Positions 23,455 to 33,739 of a stretch of 64,000 nt of DNA are shown here, in pieces. The position numbers and the translations under genes were made by a program. Source of the stretch: Bryoerythrophyllum caledonicum (taxonomy: Eukaryota; Streptophyta; Bryopsida; Pottiales; Pottiaceae); NCBI GenBank assembly GCA_963971425.1, contig OZ020523.1, forward strand, positions 18,348,867 to 18,412,866. Reading direction: 5' to 3'. The first letter of the stretch is position 1. Each line of letters begins with the position of its first letter. The notes below the pieces were generated by a model. It had not been told where the DNA came from and searched no databases. It was given only the letters and a program-made list of their open reading frames with translations.

Positions 23455-23705
23455 GGGGAGGTCGACCGATTGGGGTCGGCCGCGGACGGCGTCGGCCGTC
23501 CGATCCGATGGCCGCGAACGGACTGCGGACCGATCCGATCGGACGGCCACGACCGTCCGTGGCGGCATCGTGGCCGTCTGATCGGGTGATATGCCTGAAG
23601 CCTTCCGTCATCGGACGGCTCGGACGATTCGCCGACCGTCCGCCGAGGCCGTCCGCCACACGCGGTCGGCATAAATGGCGGACGGCCGACCATTCTCCCA
23701 CACTT
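23455..23705. repeat. GGCCGTCCG-rich cluster D
   Basis: Words GGCCGTCCG, GGACGGCC, GATCGGACGG and GATCCGATGG, preceded by a G-rich purine tract (23390-23460). It ends about 120 bp before the ATG at 23822. Confidence 0.8.
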
Positions 23706-23821
23706 TAGTGGGCGAGCTGGTCGCTTTGGCATATTCTGCCGAATCGCTTGCGCCCCCTCAAGTGGCGCATTATAATTGAATTTCCTTTCATTCATTTAAT
23801 TGTTTGTTCTACTTAGGGAAG

Positions 23822-24192
23822 ATGCCAAGGTCTAACCGGCCCGTTGCTCCAAAGGGGAAAGCCCCGAGATGGATTGGGACGCAACGGACGATCCAGATGT
23901 TGTTGCGGAGTACGGATGGCAGGATGAGGAAGAGAGGTTATGGACTTGCACCATGTGCAAGAGGTACGTGAAGATGAAGCACCTCATGAAGTTGTGGCCC
24001 GGGGCACAAGCGAGGATATCGGGGCCGCGGTGCGAAGGTCTAGCGAGCAGTTGTCAGAGCGACCATTTCCGCCATCGATATCATGAGGTCACTGCTGCGG
24101 TGGATGTGCGCAACTCAAGGCCGGAGATCATGTTATACTCAAACATGGGGATGGTTTGGGCGGAAATTGTCCTACACAAGGATGAGGCCTAA
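23822..24192 (+). pseudogene. Second copy of the N-terminal module of the RING-type gene family
   Basis: An ATG at 23822 opens a short basic leader. A frame change near 23870 then gives DPDVVAEYGW, CTMCKRYVKMKHLMKLWPG and a later EIVLHKDEA. The CxxCK(R/K)YVKMxHxxKLWP core matches the minus-strand gene at about 18720-18860 (CKKYVKMYHIDKLWP). The two Cys and the His suggest a degenerate zinc-binding domain. The rest of the gene (coiled coil, RING) is absent; after 24192 the sequence turns into a GACGT-rich repeat-like region. It is probably a truncated copy. Function unknown. Confidence 0.6.
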
Positions 24193-24239
24193 CGCACCGT
24201 GGCGGGCCGCAATCACTATAAGAACCCGTGTTTTTTGTC

Positions 24240-24880
24240 ACGTCCTGAATCATGTCCCAGGAGACATGTAGACATCCGAATTTACATCCCTCTGACGTAC
24301 CAACGCGTGTAACACGCTATAACGCGTGGGGACATCACCAAAAACACGAGGACATCCCTACGACAGGGACGATTTTTGGAGATTTTGGGAGGCTGGAAAT
24401 GGTGCCAATTGGGCGCCACGTAGACGACACCTAAGCGGCACGATGACGGGCAGTGCCACATGGCCGGGAATTTCATCCAATCCAATGGTGACGTGGAATC
24501 TGACGTGGCGTCTGACCTGGACCCGGGAAAGAGTGACGTGGCAGGCCACGTCAGCAGAGATTTGCGTGGTTTTTTTTTCAGATTCGTGTTTGCGGGGACG
24601 TCATTGGTAACATGGCTGTGTTTTTTAAGACGTCCCGGGTTGACGTGGAGATGTCCTGCTCGACGTCTACGTCAACGCTACCTGGATTTTGATGCTGATT
24701 TCGTTGAACATCGCCATGCCCTAGAGGACGTGGCGATGGACATGATCGCGTCCTCCAATACGTTGCCGACCCATGGTCGTCGGCAATGAGGGTGTCATCG
24801 CAGACGTCTCAAAGAAATTATGCGTGTCTGACGTGACATTCCCTGATGCATGGTATTGTTGACGCTGTGTATGTGATGGT
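24240..24880. repeat. ACGT-core-rich region
   Basis: GACGTGG, GACGTC, CCACGTC, GACATC and GACATG words occur every 20-40 bp, including GACGTGGCAGGCCACGTC (an 18-bp palindromic block near 24533-24551). No coding signal is seen. Confidence 0.55.
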
Positions 24881-24901
24881 GTTTTGGAGGACATAGAGAG
24901 A

Positions 24902-24980
24902 TGTTGTACAAGACATGAATACGTTGTACAAGACATGAGTATGTTGTACAAGACATGAGTACAAGACATGAATACCTCAT
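24902..24980 (+). repeat. ~20-bp tandem repeat
   Basis: Units of the type GTTGTACAAGACATGAGTAT in about 3.5 copies. Confidence 0.85.
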
Positions 24981-25185
24981 CTTACATGTAACATGTACAT
25001 TCATCCAAATTCATGCTTACTGGCCTACTTGCAAATGTGGTAATATGATATACACGCAATTTAAAATATGTCTCCATAGACACGGGGATGTTTCAAAAGA
25101 CGTCCATGCGTTTCCTAAGTGCTGCGGCATACGTCTTCTACAACATGGTCACGTCTATATGCGCTCATAGCACATTGCATGTCCA

Positions 25186-25375
25186 ACACTGCACCTCTAA
25201 CCTCTACACTCTAAACTCTAACCTCTACACTCAAAACTCTAACTTCTACACTCTAAACTCTTACCTCTACACTCAAAACTCTAACCTCTACACTCTAAAC
25301 TCTAACATTCTAACTTGTAACTCAGTCTACACTCTAAAACTCCAACCTCTACATTCTAAACTCTAACTACTTGGA
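25186..25375 (+). repeat. CTCTACACTCTAAACTCTAAC minisatellite
   Basis: About eight imperfect units of 21 bp, with variants CTCAAAACTC and TTCTACACTC. The CTCTAAA core resembles plant telomere sequence, but the unit is not CCCTAAA. Confidence 0.85.
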
Positions 25376-25426
25376 GAAATGAAGGCCAAAGTGAGCTTTG
25401 TGCAACCTCAAATTCTACTTAAAGGT

Positions 25427-25508
25427 CTCATGACCTAACTATGGTTGCAGCAACTAACCCTAGCCGCCTCATGACCTAACTATGGCTGGAGCAGCTAACC
25501 CTCGCCGC
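25427..25508 (+). repeat. 41-bp tandem duplication
   Basis: CTCATGACCTAACTATGG begins both copies (25427 and 25468); they differ at a few positions. Confidence 0.85.
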
Positions 25509-25712
25509 CTCTATTCATCCAATGAACTTGACGAAATTCATCCTACTTGATGGTTATGTTTTGCAAGACACGATGATGTTTTCGAGGACATGTCGATGTT
25601 TTCCAGGACATGTCAATGTTTTGCCAAACACTGCTGATGTTTTCAGAGATGTCTCTGTGGGATGTCCTCAAAGACATGTAGACGTTACTCGAGACATCTT
25701 CAATTGGATGTC

Positions 25713-25973
25713 TCAAGTGACGTGGACGGCGATGATGAACTGGCGCTCCGAACGGAAACACGGGTGCAGTTCGGCGGGAATCTTCTCTTCCAGTTCCTTC
25801 ATGACTGCGGCGTCACGGTGCGCCTTGAAGAGTTTCGCCCGGAACTCCCGTGCCTTGCGGCTGCCGTAGTACACCGCCCACTTCTTCAGCATGGCGTTGG
25901 CCGTTACCAGCGTGTCCAGGCACTTCTCTTCGGCCTTCTTCGACAGCTTGACGTAGGGAACGAAGTCTTTCAT
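25713..25973 (-). CDS. Small bacterial-type protein downstream of the ParB-like gene
   Basis: ATG at 25973 is preceded on its strand by AAGGAG with a 7-nt spacer, a textbook Shine-Dalgarno site. The product is about 86 aa and Lys/Ala/Glu-rich, containing YVKLSKKAEEKCLDTLV and a mostly helical body. I do not recognise a family. The last ten or so residues may come from the plant-like flank, because the GC content falls sharply near 25725, inside the frame. It is in the same direction as the ParB-like gene and likely in its operon. Its presence in plant DNA is the odd point: transfer, or contamination in the assembly. Confidence 0.6.
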   Translation of the reverse strand: MKDFVPYVKLSKKAEEKCLDTLVTANAMLKKWAVYYGSRKAREFRAKLFKAHRDAAVMKELEEKIPAELHPCFRSERQFIIAVHVT

Positions 25974-25980
25974 TCTTGCA

Positions 25981-25986
25981 CTCCTT
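25981..25986 (-). promoter_or_regulatory. Shine-Dalgarno site of the small gene
   Basis: AAGGAG on the minus strand, 7 nt before ATG 25973. This is a bacterial translation signal not expected in a plant nuclear gene. Confidence 0.75.
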
Positions 25987-26014
25987 AATGGCCCGGTGTT
26001 TCCGACGCAGTTGT

Positions 26015-26095
26015 CTGAGAGATAGACCCGCCGACCCCGAACTGGTTCGCACTCGCTACCAGAAATACGTTCGGGGTCGGCGTTTTTTCTCTCAG
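26015..26095. other. Large inverted repeat between the bacterial genes (terminator-like on plus)
   Basis: A perfect 14-bp stem, CGCCGACCCCGAAC (26029-26042) with GTTCGGGGTCGGCG (26069-26082), is followed on the plus strand by six T. An outer pair, CTGAGAGA (26015) and TCTCTCAG (26088), extends it. On plus it looks like an intrinsic terminator, yet the adjoining genes run on minus. It could also be a bidirectional terminator or a protein-binding palindrome next to parB. Confidence 0.65.
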
Positions 26096-27255
26096 GCCGT
26101 TTGTTTGCGCCGGGCTTGTCGGTCGGCGTTCCGTCCCGACCGTAGCTCGGCTTCCTCTGCCCGCTGCTCACGCTCGTCCAGAGCGATCTGAAGCGCCTTC
26201 GCCGATTGTCGTCAATACCCATGACCTCGGCCAACGCCTGAAGACGAGCCACGTTTTCGAGCGGCGTGGCGTCGAACAAGGCGACGACTTCCTTCAGACT
26301 CCGAACATGACGACGACGTTCTGGCTGTACAACCAGAATAGCAGGATCGGAGCCGGTGGCAAGCCCCTGGTCAGGGTTTTGCGAAATTTCCGTGTCGGGG
26401 TTTTGGCTGTCGGCCACTTGCTCCAGTAGTGCTTCGACGGGTTGGCCGGTTTCTTTCGCCTTCGTCTTGAGGGCGGTCGCCAGCTTACCGGCCTTCTTGC
26501 AGTATCGGGTCAGGTCACGCTTACCTTCCTTGTGGTCGGCGTCGATCTGCCGCTTATCGGCGTCGGGGAGGAAGACCAGAGCGGCCCGGCTGCGGACCCA
26601 ATGGTAGTCCCGCTTCACCTTATCGGCGACTTCCTTCATCGTGTAGGGTCGGCCCTTCGGGAAGGCCCGGATCGTACAGCGGGTTGGGCGTGTTCTCGTC
26701 GAGCATGGGCTTGACGGTTTTCGGGTTGATACGAACCGTGAGCATTTCGTGGAAGGACGCCGCCACGTCGTTGGGCGACATATCCTCCCGCTCCATGTTC
26801 TCGGCCAGCGCCCGCTCGAAGGCTTCTTCGAGGGTCAGCTTCTCGATAACCGCCCGGACGGTTTGCTTCTCGCCGGTTTCGGCTTCGATAAGCCCCCAGG
26901 CCAGCGTGCGGCACTCGCCCTGGCAGATACCGTATCGCTCGACGTACTCGTCACCGTCCTTCACTCGGAACGAGCGGAGCGTCACGGCTTCCAGTTGGCC
27001 CCGGCGGATATTGCCCGCCTGCTGGCCCAGGTACTTGATGCTCTCGGCCCGTGCCCGGATGTGCGGGAATTTGGCGTCGATCTCAGCGACGTATTCGGCC
27101 CGCACTTCGGGCGGGTAGTGGGCTTCACCCTTCGTGTGGAAGAGTTCGAGCAGGTGGCGGTGCGAGTGCCGGGGGTTCTGGGATGTGGTAATATCCGACA
27201 GAGAAATCTGCTTCTCCAGACGCTCGCCCTGACTGAAGTTGACGGTGACGGCCAT
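26092..27255 (-). pseudogene. ParB/Spo0J-family partition-like protein, frameshifted
   Basis: ATG at 27255 with AAGGAG six nt upstream. The N-terminal ParB-type region includes LTLEEAFERALAENMEREDM, equivalent to the ENxQRExL box of ParB. After a one-base excess in the G/C run near 26652-26656 the frame continues with GRPYTMKEVADKVKRDYHWV, the helix-turn-helix of ParB proteins, then a charged helical tail. The tail probably ends at 26092 if a second shift near 26205 is accepted; otherwise the frame runs into the next gene. ParB proteins bind centromere-like sites, and many hydrolyse CTP. GC content is high and there are no introns. The single-base shift may be a sequencing error or real decay. 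Confidence 0.82.
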
Positions 27256-27260
27256 TTTCG

Positions 27261-27266
27261 ACTCCT
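27261..27266 (-). promoter_or_regulatory. Shine-Dalgarno site of the ParB-like gene
   Basis: GGCAAGGAGTCGAAAATGG on the minus strand places AAGGAG six nt before the ATG. The motif and spacing resemble those of the downstream gene. Confidence 0.8.
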
Positions 27267-27420
27267 TGCCCGGTATTGGATCGCTTCTCGCAAGTAAGAC
27301 ACGGCAAGCCCGGTCTAGTTCGCAGTCGGCGTTCGGAATTTCCGAACCGGCATATCGGTCGTGTTCAATTCAGAGGGATAGTACCAGAGGTTTCCCTGGT
27401 TGTAAAGCAGAAAAAGTAGA

Positions 27421-27538
27421 TCAGTTTTCCGATGGACGTGTGTTCAGGCGAACTTTGCGGGTCTTGGGCGGGAGAACTCGGATATTGAGTCCGTGCTTGC
27501 TGAGGAGGGTGCGTTTGGCTGCCAGGAGTGCGGAGAGG
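27421..27538 (-). CDS. C-terminal end of a third bacterial-type gene, cut by the gap
   Basis: The frame emerging from the N-gap reads LSALLAAKRTLLSKHGLNIR, then VLPPKTRKVRL, and stops at 27421. It is GC-rich and in the same direction as the ParB-like gene 165 bp downstream. Too short to identify. Confidence 0.4.
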
Positions 27539-27738
27539 NNNNNNNNNNNNNNNNNNNNNNNNNNNNNNNNNNNNNNNNNNNNNNNNNNNNNNNNNNNNNN
27601 NNNNNNNNNNNNNNNNNNNNNNNNNNNNNNNNNNNNNNNNNNNNNNNNNNNNNNNNNNNNNNNNNNNNNNNNNNNNNNNNNNNNNNNNNNNNNNNNNNNN
27701 NNNNNNNNNNNNNNNNNNNNNNNNNNNNNNNNNNNNNN
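27539..27738. other. Assembly gap (200 N)
   Basis: Exactly 200 undetermined bases. It separates the bacterial-type segment from plant-like sequence, so the join on this side is a scaffold link and not a read-through. Confidence 1.
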
Positions 27739-28437
27739 GCGTGAGAACAAGAAGGGAAAATGCAGCAGCCGAAAAAGAGAGACAAAGGATAGAGAGAGAG
27801 GAGTCGAGAAAACGAAAGGCAGTTGAGAGGGAAGAAACCAATGCTAGAAAAGCCGCAGTGAGAGAGAGAAGAGCCTTCGGCTGAAAGAACACCGCGCTCA
27901 AGAGAAGGCCGTAGCGCAAGCACTGAAAACGGCGGAGAAGGAGGCCGCTGCCCAAGCAAAGGCAGCGAGGGCGTATGAGGGTGCCATCGCCAAGGCCGCG
28001 CGGGCCGCATTGCGGGGGCGCGGAGGTCGCGCAGGTTGCGCAGCGCATCGTGCATCGCGGGCGCCGGAGAGCGTTGATGGGCATCAAGTCGACGACAAAG
28101 CTCTGGGCGTCGGGACAACAAGTTCGCGCGTAGAGGAGCCCGGCGCCTTCGGCCACCACCACTTCCATCCTCCTGCTCCCCAATTCGGACACTACGTGCA
28201 GCCGGTGCACCCAAATCCCTTCCTCCACCCTCCAGGTGCAGCATCAGTTTCCCCGCACTTTTTCTTACCTTCGTCCTCAACCCTTTCCCCTCTCTCGCAA
28301 TTTGATGTCGGCCCATATTCTACAGTGCCCACTACACAATTTCCACAAGCATTCCCTATATCTCCAATCCCTACCCGAGCACAACACCCCTGGTCGAGAT
28401 TCTCACAAGGCGAAGGTGGGAGGGGGGCAAAGCTGTG
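27739..28437 (+). pseudogene. Coiled-coil, Pro-rich ORF fragment
   Basis: After the gap the frame codes for a Glu/Arg/Lys-rich helix (EKERQRIEREESRKRKAVER). A one-base shift near 27880 leads to an Ala/Lys coiled coil (QALKTAEKEAAAQAKAARAY) and then, in a further frame, a Pro/Phe/His-rich tail ending at 28437. The texture suggests a real but broken protein, perhaps the end of a transposon protein. No domain was recognised. Confidence 0.35.
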
Positions 28438-28440
28438 AAG

Positions 28441-30965
28441 CGTACGAAGCAAGGGAGCCATTGCCAGGTCCAGCGTCGACGACGACGGAGGAACGTCGCG
28501 CGGGAATGGACCAACCTAGCTCTCAGTTCAGGCGGCCACAGGGAGCGGTTGGCGAGTTCACCCCGGCCACAAATGTGGTGATGTGGTGGCGCTTTTGGGT
28601 CACGCCACGACCCATTCTCCATTTGCAGCTGACATGGTTTGTAGATGACGAAGGTTCATTTTGTTGTTCTCATTGAATTAGTTTTGTAGACGCTGTAGGT
28701 TACAGTTTTGGATATTCACAGGAGCGGATACTAGTTTCATGATGTCTGAAAATACTACAATTCCTGGATCAAGAATGGGTCAAATCTTACTAAACACTTT
28801 TGAATTTTGTATAAAATTGACAAATGCGAATTACATATTGCAAATTTTTGCAATCCTCATGAAAATCTATTTCAAATGTGGTCATATTTTTTTTTCTAAT
28901 TTACCACTGCCAAAAATAGGCCAGATTGCCTAAGTTGGTGCTTTTAGGACAACCAACCTTAGGGAGGAAAAATTTTGAAGGTTGCTCAGGAAACGCCATT
29001 GCCTTGAAATCAATTTGTTGGTCACTACTTGTCTTATGTCTCCAAAGACCTTTAAAGACCAAGTGTCCATTTAGAGACAAGTGAAATTAGATAAATCCAA
29101 CTTTGAAATTTTATTTTTTGAAATTTTATCGAAACATCAATTTTGATAAGCTTCATGAGGTATATATTTTATCTTTTGAATACATAGAGAAAAAGTTATG
29201 GCACTTCAAATATTAAAAGCTCATCTTTTGGGCAATTGGGTAGGATATTGTAGAGCTACTAAAACCACTACAAAGGTGAATACCCTACATGCAAGTCACT
29301 TTCATACATGATTAATTCACAAGGGTGAATGTTGAAAAAAATTGAAAGATTCAAGAGATTTTTCTAGGTGATACCTATGTCAAGCCAAGGTAATACCAAA
29401 GTAATGTCTAGGAGATATTCTTGCAATAGCCAAATATAGTTATTTTGTCACCTAGGTGTCAAATCTAACCCGCATGTATGGTAGTGCAATTTCTTGAGTT
29501 GGGCAGCAATGAAAGAAAGTTTCTAATAGCCCTCATTGATTTTTCTTTAAAATGCATACAAATTAGGGATTTAATTTTCCCTTTTTTTCCTCTAATTGGA
29601 AAAGGCATGATGATTTTATCCACTCCTTGGATTTTAGATCTAACAGTTATTTATTTAATTGAAAAATAATATAGCTTGGCGAACGATATGGCTGCATTTT
29701 ATACCCCTAGTCATTGCAAGGCCTATTTCCTTATCAAAAACCCCTCCATGTACCTTTTAATCCGCACGGTCAAAGTTTAACAAAAAATCAATTTGAGTTT
29801 CTTTTTGTAGCAATAAATTAAAGATCCTACAGTTGAAATTAGTTTTTAAAATGTTTGAATGAGTTTCATAGCATCTCATTTTAGAAGAGCAATTTGGAGA
29901 AACTGAGTCACGGTCCTTTAGGAGTTCAAGATGTTGTGGGAAAAATAAGGACTAATGGGATGAAATTTTCTAAAGATATTGGTGTGAGGTCTTTAAATAT
30001 ATGTTGGGATCTATAAGGAATGGTAACTTCCAATAAAGTAGAAAAGGTCAACATCTTAAAGATCATGAGGAATGATGGAGAGATTAATGAATTGTTGGTT
30101 TGATTTTATTTAAGTTTGAAGCAGGGTTGTTTCCTTGGGATTGCGGGCATTTAACATCTAAATAGCAACTATGTGTCTAAAGTGTTAGTTGATGTGGAAT
30201 GTATTAGGAACTACATTTTTAACTCTAATGGATAATTACAAACAAATGGATAACACGTTGTGGATAAAAGACACCATGCTTGTTAGTGTTATTATCATTA
30301 TCACTCACACAATTTGCAAAACTTAAATGATGATTTAAAGTTATAGAGTTTATCAAAATATATAGGAATATATATCCATATTTAAAAAACTGTATGCTTA
30401 CATACAATGCATATCTATAGGTTTAGTGCCACATTCAACATGGTAATTCATACTCGTGAATATTGATCTTGGTCTAAATTTTTTATTAGAATGTGTTTTG
30501 AAAGACTTATCATTTTTCATGATTGTTGCTTTCTTAGTCATTACATATAATGTATTGTGTTTTGATTCATATAGGTTCTGAAACATCTTTATATATGACT
30601 AAGTAGAACATGGAATTCGCTAAATATGCACTTGGTCAATTTTACTTCACTCCTTTGCTACATATGGTTCACTCATCCAAATCAATGTAACAATGGTTTT
30701 TGTTTTGAAGTGCGGAAATATAGGACATTGTTAACCACATACATAAAAGCCATTGTTTAATTAAAGGTAGGACACAACAACACTTTTTTCAATTGTTCTC
30801 CATACATCTTGCAACTTATGCAACCACTTTCATGTCATTTTTTACATTATATCATTGCATAATAAAAAAAATTCAACTTTGATCTACTCTTCCTAAAACT
30901 AAAATAAATCCACAATCATGAACTAAACATTGCTAGATTTTGTCTTATATACATATATATATATG

Positions 30966-30997
<32 letters not shown>

Positions 30998-31309
30998 GAT
31001 ACCTTCTCGTCTACATACCATTTTCTATATCCATCTAAATACTATTTTCTTCTCTATTTTTCTATGTCTCACCCTCCAATATCACACCGGGCTATATTTA
31101 TGCCATTGTAATGCCACAACCCCCATGCTCCTTAGTCTCCCCAATAGCAGCACCCGATGATTCGCATACACTTCAGACGATGCTGACGCTTTGAACCGTT
31201 GACTTGATGGAGCCCACCCAATACAAAGAACACACTCTGCAATTGAAAACGAATGGCCTTCTTCCAATGTCGTGCCTCACACACAACTTGGCTAATTTCT
31301 TGAGGGGCT
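28441..31309. other. AT-rich, no gene recognised
   Basis: Low-complexity AT-rich sequence. A short GC-richer patch at 31080-31270 carries a 61-codon minus frame (FSIAECVLCIGWAPSSQRFK) that may be an exon relic; nothing more can be said. Confidence 0.5.
30944..30998. repeat. (AT)n microsatellite
   Basis: TATATA run with interspersed GTATAT. Confidence 0.95.
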
Positions 31310-33737
31310 ACCCTTGACCCCTAAATTACCAAGATTAACCTTGAAGGACCGGGCGGGTTCCCCTTGTGTCAATCTTTAGCATTCTCTTTCAAAAAATTAT
31401 CGTAGATGGACATTATTAAAAGCTTTGTGTGAGTCCAAGTTTTTCCCCAATCCGACATTTAATGAAAAAGTTATACGGTTTTGAAGTTCGAATGGGGAGA
31501 GCGGGCCCGTCGGGCAACTCCAAAAACTTTTGCTAAGACACTCTATTGAAGGTGATATTTTCAACAACGACAAATAATATTATTTCCTTTCATCTTGTCA
31601 AGAAAAATCTCTTGTCTTTAGTGAGAAATAGCATATGAATCCAAGTCATACATTTTCACACATTGTCGCACATTGTCGGGCTAAGTACCAAAAAATCTTC
31701 TTCTTTTCCACATAAAACTTAGTGATCTTCATATTTTTACTTTTTTATTTTCCCCACGGCATTGTGCGGTGTAAACCTTTCCATTGACCATTCGGATTCT
31801 CATTCTAGAACATATTAGGTTCACAAAAAAATAAAACGTGAATTGATAGGTTTTGAACCTCCACTCCTTGCACAATTTTTTTGAAAATGCTACAACTCTC
31901 CCCAACCTCTAAAATTTTGTGAACAAGGAGTTGATTGCATGTTCAACATGATTGTAATAGATTAACATATTGTGTAGTGCAAAAAATTCACAACAAGTGA
32001 TGTCAAAGTCAGCTGATCCTCTCAAAGCATTAAAGAAAATGACATCTTCCGACATTTCAAACGCTATAATCTTCCGATCCGTACGGTCCAAAAATGTGAA
32101 ATTTTGCAGGCATGTTAATGACTCAGTCGTGTTCAAGATCTTACGGTCAAAACTTGAAAAAAAGACCCGGAGTTTCTCCTTTACACCCTACAACAGAATC
32201 TACATTTTTAAGGCCGGTTTTGTCAAGAAACTCTAGGTGTTAGGAAAAACCAATGCAACAAAGGGAGGGGTCGAGGCCCTCGACCTCTCTTGCCATGCAA
32301 CAAAGAGGAGGGGTCGAGGCCTCGACCCCTCTTGCCATACAACACAAGGCCATACAACACAAGGCCATACAACACAAGGCCATACAACACACACAAGGGA
32401 GGGGTCGAGGCCTCGACCCCTCTTCCTCTACGCAAAGGAATTACGCAACAACTTTGAAAGCTCACATACCTTGCACATGTCTTGATAGAAAAAACCCAAA
32501 GATCGCGGGACGCCAATCAACCACCGCATCGTTTCGTCCACCGCTTCAAAAAAAAAACAAAACGACCTTCAAGTCTATGCGGAAATCCTATGAAGCAAAA
32601 CACTCTTCTACCAAATGAATCCTCGAGGTTAGCTTGGATCCTTATATACTTCCAAATTGAATCCATATTTAATAATATTGTTCAATAATAGAAAAATATT
32701 ACGATAATCCAAATTGAATCCATATTTAGTATTGTTCACTTTACAAAATCCTATAATCCATTATTTGAATATTAGACTTATCTAATTCACTTTTGGAAGG
32801 TCGAATTGGACGATAAAAATAGAATCAAGATATTTCATCACGACACCATGTGGGGCCCACACGAAGTTCATATTAACTACTTTTGCCCATAACTTTGTAT
32901 CATCATAACTTATACCCGAATGGAATATTCGATGACTTTGGAGCAAAGGTGAAGTATGGTACGGTGGGTCCCACCATATGGATGCTTTGTGGATCAACAT
33001 TCCAACAATGCAAATATGATCATTGGTGTGTGAAGATCTACCGAATATAAATAGTATGTGGGGCCCACGTGGGACCCACCGTACACTTATATGTCTCTTA
33101 CCGTAATAAATGCACAAATGGATATCTATGATATTGGGAGTGAGACCCTCCAAATATTGCCACATGGAGGGAGAGAGGATTTAAGAAAATGACATCTTCT
33201 GACATTTCAAACGCTATAATCTTCCGATCTGTACGGTCAAGAAATGTGAAATTTTGCAGGCATGTTAATGACTCAGTCGTGTTCAAGATCCTACGGTCAA
33301 AACTTGAAAAAAAGACTCGGAGTTTCTCCTTTACACCCTACAACATTGTCTACATTGTTTTTTGCAGTCTTGGTGTGACGGTTTATTGTTTAGGGTTTAG
33401 GGTTTGGAGATACTGTTTTGGATTTAGGGTTTGGGTATACTGTATTGGGTTTTTTTGTGGGGCACTTACTTTTATGCTTTTACTTTATATACCTAGGGAA
33501 CCCGGGGATCTAAGGTGAATTGCGGGTATGTAAAATATATGAGTGGGAGTATCCTTGACCCCCTTAATTACCAAGATTTACCTTGAAGGACCGGGTTGGT
33601 TCCTCTTGTGTCAATCTTTGGCATTCTTTTTTAAAAAAATTATTGTAGATGGACATTACTTATAGCTTTGTGTGAGTCCATGTTTTTCTTCAATTCGACA
33701 TTTAATGAAATAGGTATATTGTTTTGAAGTTATATTG
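31310..33737. repeat. Nested direct-repeat block
   Basis: Repeat B lies at 31310-31490 and 33552-33737 (shared ACCTTGAAGGACCGGG and GTAGATGGACATTA). Repeat A lies at 32035-32199 and 33183-33348 (about 95% alike, containing ATTTTGCAGGCATGTTAATG). The order is B-A-spacer-A-B, all in direct orientation, so it is not a simple tandem or inverted duplication. Repeat A includes a TTGCAG that could be a splice acceptor. Confidence 0.75.
32260..32425. repeat. Palindrome and 15-bp tandem array
   Basis: Two perfect 24-bp palindromes, GAGGGGTCGAGG joined to CCTCGACCCCTC, lie at 32308-32331 and 32399-32422, with a diverged third near 32265-32290. Between them are four tandem CCATACAACACAAGG units (32335-32394). 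Confidence 0.9.
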
Positions 33738-33739
33738 TA

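Noticed and set aside
26015-26095. Integron attC-like site
   Set aside because: The arms do not carry the RYYYAAC/GTTRRRY core sequences.
32223-32618. ORFs with TQGH repeats on both strands
   Set aside because: Created by the 15-bp tandem array and palindromes; no coding texture outside the array.
33380-33415. TTTAGGG telomere-like repeats
   Set aside because: Only two to three units; too short for an interstitial telomere, chance or relic.
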